The translations under genes were made by a program, and so were the position numbers. A stretch of DNA of 43,105 nucleotides. Source: Pseudanabaena sp. (GTDB taxonomy: Bacteria > Cyanobacteriota > Cyanobacteriia > Pseudanabaenales > Pseudanabaenaceae). The stretch lies in contig QBMK01000033.1 of assembly GCA_003249035.1 (NCBI GenBank), positions 1-43,105 on the forward strand. The letters are read 5' to 3'. Below, piece by piece: positions 42,889 to 43,105 of the stretch; position 1 is the stretch's first letter; each line of letters begins with the position of its first letter. The notes beneath the pieces were generated by a model, which was not told the DNA's origin, did not search any database, and saw only the letters and a list, made by a program, of their open reading frames with translations.

Positions 42889-43105
42889 GTTGTTGAAGAT
42901 ATGGTTGAAGAGAAATAAATTAATTTAGTGATTAAATAAAGTCTTCCAGATTAATGAGAATGGAATTCTCAATTTAGTCGTGATTCTATTGGTTTAGAAT
43001 ATACTCACTTCTATGCATTATTACCAGAATTCTCTTGCGCTTTTAGAATGGTTTCTTGAGCTAAGGAATGAAAATTAAATTACATGTGCATATAAAACCC
43101 AAAAT
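42889..43105. other. Non-coding end of window
   Basis: About 217 bp of AT-rich sequence after the chlG terminator. I see no ORF, RNA gene or strong repeat in it. Confidence 0.5.

Overview
The window looks like a chromosome segment of a filamentous or unicellular cyanobacterium. The palindromic octamer GCGATCGC (HIP1) is scattered through most of it. The genes include chlorophyll biosynthesis (chlD, chlG), a quinol-type respiratory oxidase, a photolyase, glycogen phosphorylase, urease maturation genes and DUF4189 and CHAT proteins of cyanobacterial style. A Pseudanabaena-like organism is my guess and not something the sequence proves.

Layout. 0.1-2.1 kb: chlD (minus). 2.6-7.5 kb: a plus-strand operon for an alternative respiratory terminal oxidase: two DUF2231 membrane proteins, subunit II without CuA ligands, a small type IV pilin-like (G/H) protein, subunit I and subunit III. 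7.8-9.3 kb: a GMC oxidoreductase. 9.4-16.5 kb: an accessory island. It holds an Abi-like gene broken by one in-frame stop, an unknown gene, a tandemly duplicated toxin-antitoxin module flanked by three arrays of a HIP1-like short repeat, an IS256 element cut off at one end and joined to a CHAT protease gene that lacks its 5' part, and a Ser/Thr kinase. 16.7-20.9 kb: ubiX-lapA, a GT39-type membrane glycosyltransferase and a GT1 glycosyltransferase. 21-26 kb: a HerA-like ATPase, a lipid-binding-fold protein, trpF and photolyase. 26.1-30.8 kb: Uma2 nuclease, glgP, and a 2-hydroxyacid dehydrogenase split by a 164-bp MITE and by a frameshift. 30.8-37.2 kb: a GGDEF cyclase, ureF-ureE diverging from ureG, and a large PAS/GGDEF/EAL protein. 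37.2-42.9 kb: ribD with an overlapping HNH gene, cax, cobO, a Gfo/Idh/MocA oxidoreductase and chlG.

How the parts work together. The oxidase operon should make a complete quinol-oxidising complex with extra membrane subunits. The urease chaperones imply that urease structural genes lie elsewhere. The two c-di-GMP proteins bracket the urease block but need not be related to it. The accessory island shows repeated gain, duplication and decay: duplicated TA genes, truncated IS and CHAT gene, nonsense-broken Abi gene. The dehydrogenase pseudogene, with a target-site duplication still visible, defines a small mobile repeat. A second, 5'-truncated copy sits between trpF and phrA.

No rRNA, tRNA, CRISPR array or riboswitch was recognised.
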